Assembly: GCA_947383275.1 (NCBI GenBank)
Contig: CANDCW010000001.1
Span: forward strand, 27,231 to 91,230
Length of the DNA: 64,000 bases
Direction: 5' to 3'
Origin: an uncultured Bacillota bacterium
Lineage (GTDB): Bacteria > Bacillota > Clostridia > Oscillospirales > Oscillospiraceae
Made by a program: the position numbers and the translations under genes. Position 1 is the stretch's first letter. Each line of letters begins with the position of its first letter. A model generated the notes under the pieces. The model was not told the origin of the DNA, did no database searches, and saw only the letters and a list, made by a program, of their open reading frames with translations. Below, in pieces: positions 61,564-64,000 of this stretch.

Positions 61564-64000
61564 ACGCAGCTTTGAAAATCTTCCTGTCCATGTCCTTTTC
61601 CGGCAGCTTGCTTATTCTGGCTCTGCTTTTGGGAAAACGGTTTTTGAAAAACAAAATCAGCCGACAATGGCAGTATTACATTTGGCTGGTTGTTGTTTTG
61701 CGGCTGCTGCTCCCGTTCGGGACGGAAGTAAGCCTGATGGGGAAGGCATATCAGGCTGTCGATCAGGCAATATCCCAGACCGCTCCTTTACCGCCGCAGC
61801 AACAGCCACCGCTAAACGTTCCGGGAGGCAATCTTGCTCCCGCTGTTGGGGCGGAGCAGCACAATGAAACGGTGAATAGTCCGGCGGATGATGTAACAAC
61901 CGCCCACCCGCTTCAAGATATTGGAGTGTTGTTAGGCAATCATATCTGGCTGGTGTGGCTGGTGGCCGCGCTGGGGCTGCTGATACGGAAAATAACAATC
62001 TATCAGGGCTTTGCGCGATATATCAAGGCTGGATTGACCCTGGTTTCTGACATTGAACTTTTGGACCGGCTTTCTATTGTCGCGGAGCAGTCAGGCATTA
62101 AAACGCCGGTTGAGTTATGTGTCAATCCGTTAGTTTCCTCCCCGCTGCTGATTGGATTTTTCCGTCCATATATCGTACTGCCCAGCGCGGATATTCCCGA
62201 AAAGGATTTTCACTATATCATTCTGCATGAACTGACGCACTACAAACGGCGGGATATGTTCTATAAATGGCTGGTTCAAATTACCGTCTGCCTGCATTGG
62301 TTTAATCCGCTGGTTCATCTCATGAGCCGGGAAATTACCAAGGCTTGTGAGTTCTCTTGTGATGAAGCCGTCCTCGCTAAAATGGAGAGCGGCAGCGCCC
62401 AGGATTATGGGAAAACCTTGCTTGACGCTATGGCGGCAGTGGGAAAATACAAGGAAAATCTTGGCGCCGTTACTTTAAGCGAAAATAAAGAACTGCTAAA
62501 AGAAAGGTTAGGTGCGATTATGAAATTTAAGAAAAAATCAAAAGCAATTCAGCTTTTGACTGGTATGCTGACGTTATGTATTGTTTTTAGTGCAGCTTTC
62601 GTCGGGATTTATCCTACTGCCGCCGCTGCGGATGTGCCAAATTCGATAAATACAGAAAAATCCGTACCGCCGCTGTTTGATAATTCGCAAACAGCAGACA
62701 ATTCGTCAGAAATGGAAACATTGGATTTTAAGGGAACATCCTATTATTTAGTTTATAATGAAGCCCAACTCAGAGCGATTGGCACAGGCAAGTACGGCAT
62801 GAACCTGAATTATATGCAGCAAGCGGATATTTCCTTATCCGCAGGTGATTGGGTTCCCATCGGAACATGGGATGTCCCTTTTACAGGAACCTATAACGGC
62901 AATGGCTTTGAAATCACGGGCCTTACCATGACCGACCCGGACGCAGAGATTATAGGACTGTTTGGGGTTGCGAAAAATGCACATATTTACAACATTACCC
63001 TGCGGGACTATGACATCGCGAGTGCGGGAAAAAATGCCGCTAATAAGTCGGTTGGAGCAGTCCTTGCGATTGGGCAAGGGAGCCGTTCCTATGATAATTT
63101 TGTCTATCCCAAAGAAGCAGCCGTGAGCATTGAGGATAATTCTTCAGAGATAGAGCGGTATTATAAAGCCGACAGTTTGCCTCTGTTTGAAATCACTTTC
63201 TCCCGGCTGGACGAAAATGCTCAAAGGACATGGCTTGAAAAGCTCTATGCCGAGAGCGATTTCGCTTTCTTCTCTGTTGCTGTGCGCGGACTTGGCTCAA
63301 ATTCTCCTCTGCTTGCCGACTTTGCAGAAAAGGCATATACCGATGAAGAAATGGCGTTTTTCTCCACTTTAACGGACTGTATGGACGAAGCGGAACTGGA
63401 ACTTTGGCTGGACAGGGCTTTGGAAGATGGAAACTGGGCATTTCAATCTATGCTCTTTGATAAACTGAACCGAGGCGAAGAATTTGACGAGCTGGAAGAA
63501 AAACAGGAGAAAGAATGGGCCGAAGCACAGGCGGCGGAATACCAGGCTGTGGGCGTTACAATGGACGGCAAAGACTATTATTACCAGGGCCAGCTTGTCA
63601 ACATCTTTTTAGACATCCGGCCCAACAAATCCGTTTACACGCTGAATATGAACCCAAAAGGAACTGTCAATATTAAAATAGTCCGTGATACAGAAAACAA
63701 AATCACAGGCGTCGCCTATATGACCGAAGCAGAAGTGATTGAGCTGTTGGGGGATATGGACGATCCGGATGATAAAACTGGCGTGGAAATAATCCCCGTT
63801 GATTTCAAAACCGTAGCGTCGGGAGAAACCATTTTCCTGGGGGAATACACATTGTCCGATGGGGACGAAATATTGTACGACATTTCAGCGAAAACGGGAA
63901 ATAGAATAAAAGTCTTTTTCGCAAAGGACGAGCAGAAGGATGTGTCCTATTGGTCGGTGAACAACCTGCGCCAGCCGGGTGAACCGCTGGAATGTATTGC
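61560..64000 (+). CDS. M56 (BlaR1-type) membrane metalloprotease sensor with unusual extracellular domain, 3' end beyond window
   Basis: About 813 residues are visible. The N-terminal half holds membrane helices near residues 5-25, 35-52 and 120-140 and the M56 zinc site HELTH at 222-226 (ILHELTHYKRRDMFYKWL), with ACEFSCDEAVL further on. A last helix near 330-350 leads outside. BlaR1 and MecR1 carry a penicillin-binding sensor there; this protein shows no SxxK or KTG penicillin-binding pattern I can see. Instead it has a GLUG-like repeat (VPFTGTYNGNGFEITGLTM, then IIGLFGVAKNAHIYNITLRD) and long acidic regions. It probably senses another envelope signal and cleaves the partner BlaI-type repressor. 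GC is clearly lower than upstream. Confidence 0.85.
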   Translation, partial: MNAALKIFLSMSFSGSLLILALLLGKRFLKNKISRQWQYYIWLVVVLRLLLPFGTEVSLMGKAYQAVDQAISQTAPLPPQQQPPLNVPGGNLAPAVGAEQHNETVNSPADDVTTAHPLQDIGVLLGNHIWLVWLVAALGLLIRKITIYQGFARYIKAGLTLVSDIELLDRLSIVAEQSGIKTPVELCVNPLVSSPLLIGFFRPYIVLPSADIPEKDFHYIILHELTHYKRRDMFYKWLVQITVCLHWFNPLVHLMSREITKACEFSCDEAVLAKMESGSAQDYGKTLLDAMAAVGKYKENLGAVTLSENKELLKERLGAIMKFKKKSKAIQLLTGMLTLCIVFSAAFVGIYPTAAAADVPNSINTEKSVPPLFDNSQTADNSSEMETLDFKGTSYYLVYNEAQLRAIGTGKYGMNLNYMQQADISLSAGDWVPIGTWDVPFTGTYNGNGFEITGLTMTDPDAEIIGLFGVAKNAHIYNITLRDYDIASAGKNAANKSVGAVLAIGQGSRSYDNFVYPKEAAVSIEDNSSEIERYYKADSLPLFEITFSRLDENAQRTWLEKLYAESDFAFFSVAVRGLGSNSPLLADFAEKAYTDEEMAFFSTLTDCMDEAELELWLDRALEDGNWAFQSMLFDKLNRGEEFDELEEKQEKEWAEAQAAEYQAVGVTMDGKDYYYQGQLVNIFLDIRPNKSVYTLNMNPKGTVNIKIVRDTENKITGVAYMTEAEVIELLGDMDDPDDKTGVEIIPVDFKTVASGETIFLGEYTLSDGDEILYDISAKTGNRIKVFFAKDEQKDVSYWSVNNLRQPGEPLECI

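Noticed and set aside
1..64000. CRISPR arrays, rRNA, tRNA genes, intact insertion sequences, prophage
   Set aside because: No regularly spaced repeats, cloverleaf-like sequences, rRNA segments or transposase motifs were seen by reading; short RNA genes could still be missed without a covariance search.

Overview
This window looks like chromosomal DNA from a GC-rich anaerobic gut member of the Clostridia, most like the Flavonifractor / Lawsonibacter / Intestinimonas side of the Oscillospiraceae. The assignment is inferred from gene content: GGAGG ribosome sites, a class III ribonucleotide reductase, Fe-S serine dehydratase, Fe-S fumarase, PTS sugar uptake, YesMN-type two-component proteins and Gly/Ala/Ser-rich linkers behind lipoboxes. 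I saw no rRNA, tRNA, CRISPR array or intact transposon.

Layout. (1) 1-6933: a xylose-type operon on the minus strand (binding protein, ATPase, permease, xylulokinase cut by the window edge), divergent from its ROK repressor. (2) 6944-13500: a sigma-54-type activator facing a BCCT betaine transporter, both lacking their 5' ends at one junction near 8,558, followed by a histidase-fold lyase without the MIO-forming Ala-Ser-Gly triad, a small membrane protein and a sodium:alanine-type symporter. The lyase plus betaine transporter fits ergothioneine (histidine betaine) breakdown. (3) 13593-16423: aminotransferase and two-subunit L-serine dehydratase. (4) 16619-23085: a self-contained mannitol PTS locus (EIICBA, EI, HPr, DeoR regulator) divergent from mannitol-1-phosphate dehydrogenase. 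(5) 23416-28934: a MacA-like adaptor with duplicated modules, ABC ATPase, MacB-like permease and an S-layer-homology protein. (6) 28968-39192: AraR and the arabinose operon (YtfQRT-YjfF-type transporter, FGGY kinase, AraA, AraD). (7) 39225-43236: a co-translated sugar-binding lipoprotein, YesM-type kinase and YesN-type regulator, probably the arabinose-side sensor. (8) 43680-53145: housekeeping block: pyruvate kinase, MetG, two small membrane proteins, MnmA, and NrdD / YcxB-like / NrdG. (9) 53290-59145: a Crp/Fnr-controlled NitT/TauT-type ABC importer of unknown substrate, then two-subunit class I fumarase with an unrecognised 423-residue protein. (10) 59397-60866: secreted M14 carboxypeptidase. 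(11) 60903-64000: a lower-GC patch with a serine-recombinase remnant, a BlaI-type repressor and an M56 sensor protease running off the edge; this looks acquired.

The theme is sugar, betaine and amino-acid use by a fermenter. Pentoses enter through two CUT2 importers and go through xylulokinase or AraA / kinase / AraD to the pentose phosphate pathway; mannitol enters by PTS; pyruvate kinase and serine dehydratase feed pyruvate. The most unusual items are the MIO-less lyase, the head-to-head truncation beside it, and several strong palindromes over promoters. All assignments rest on reading motifs and layout; no database search was run.
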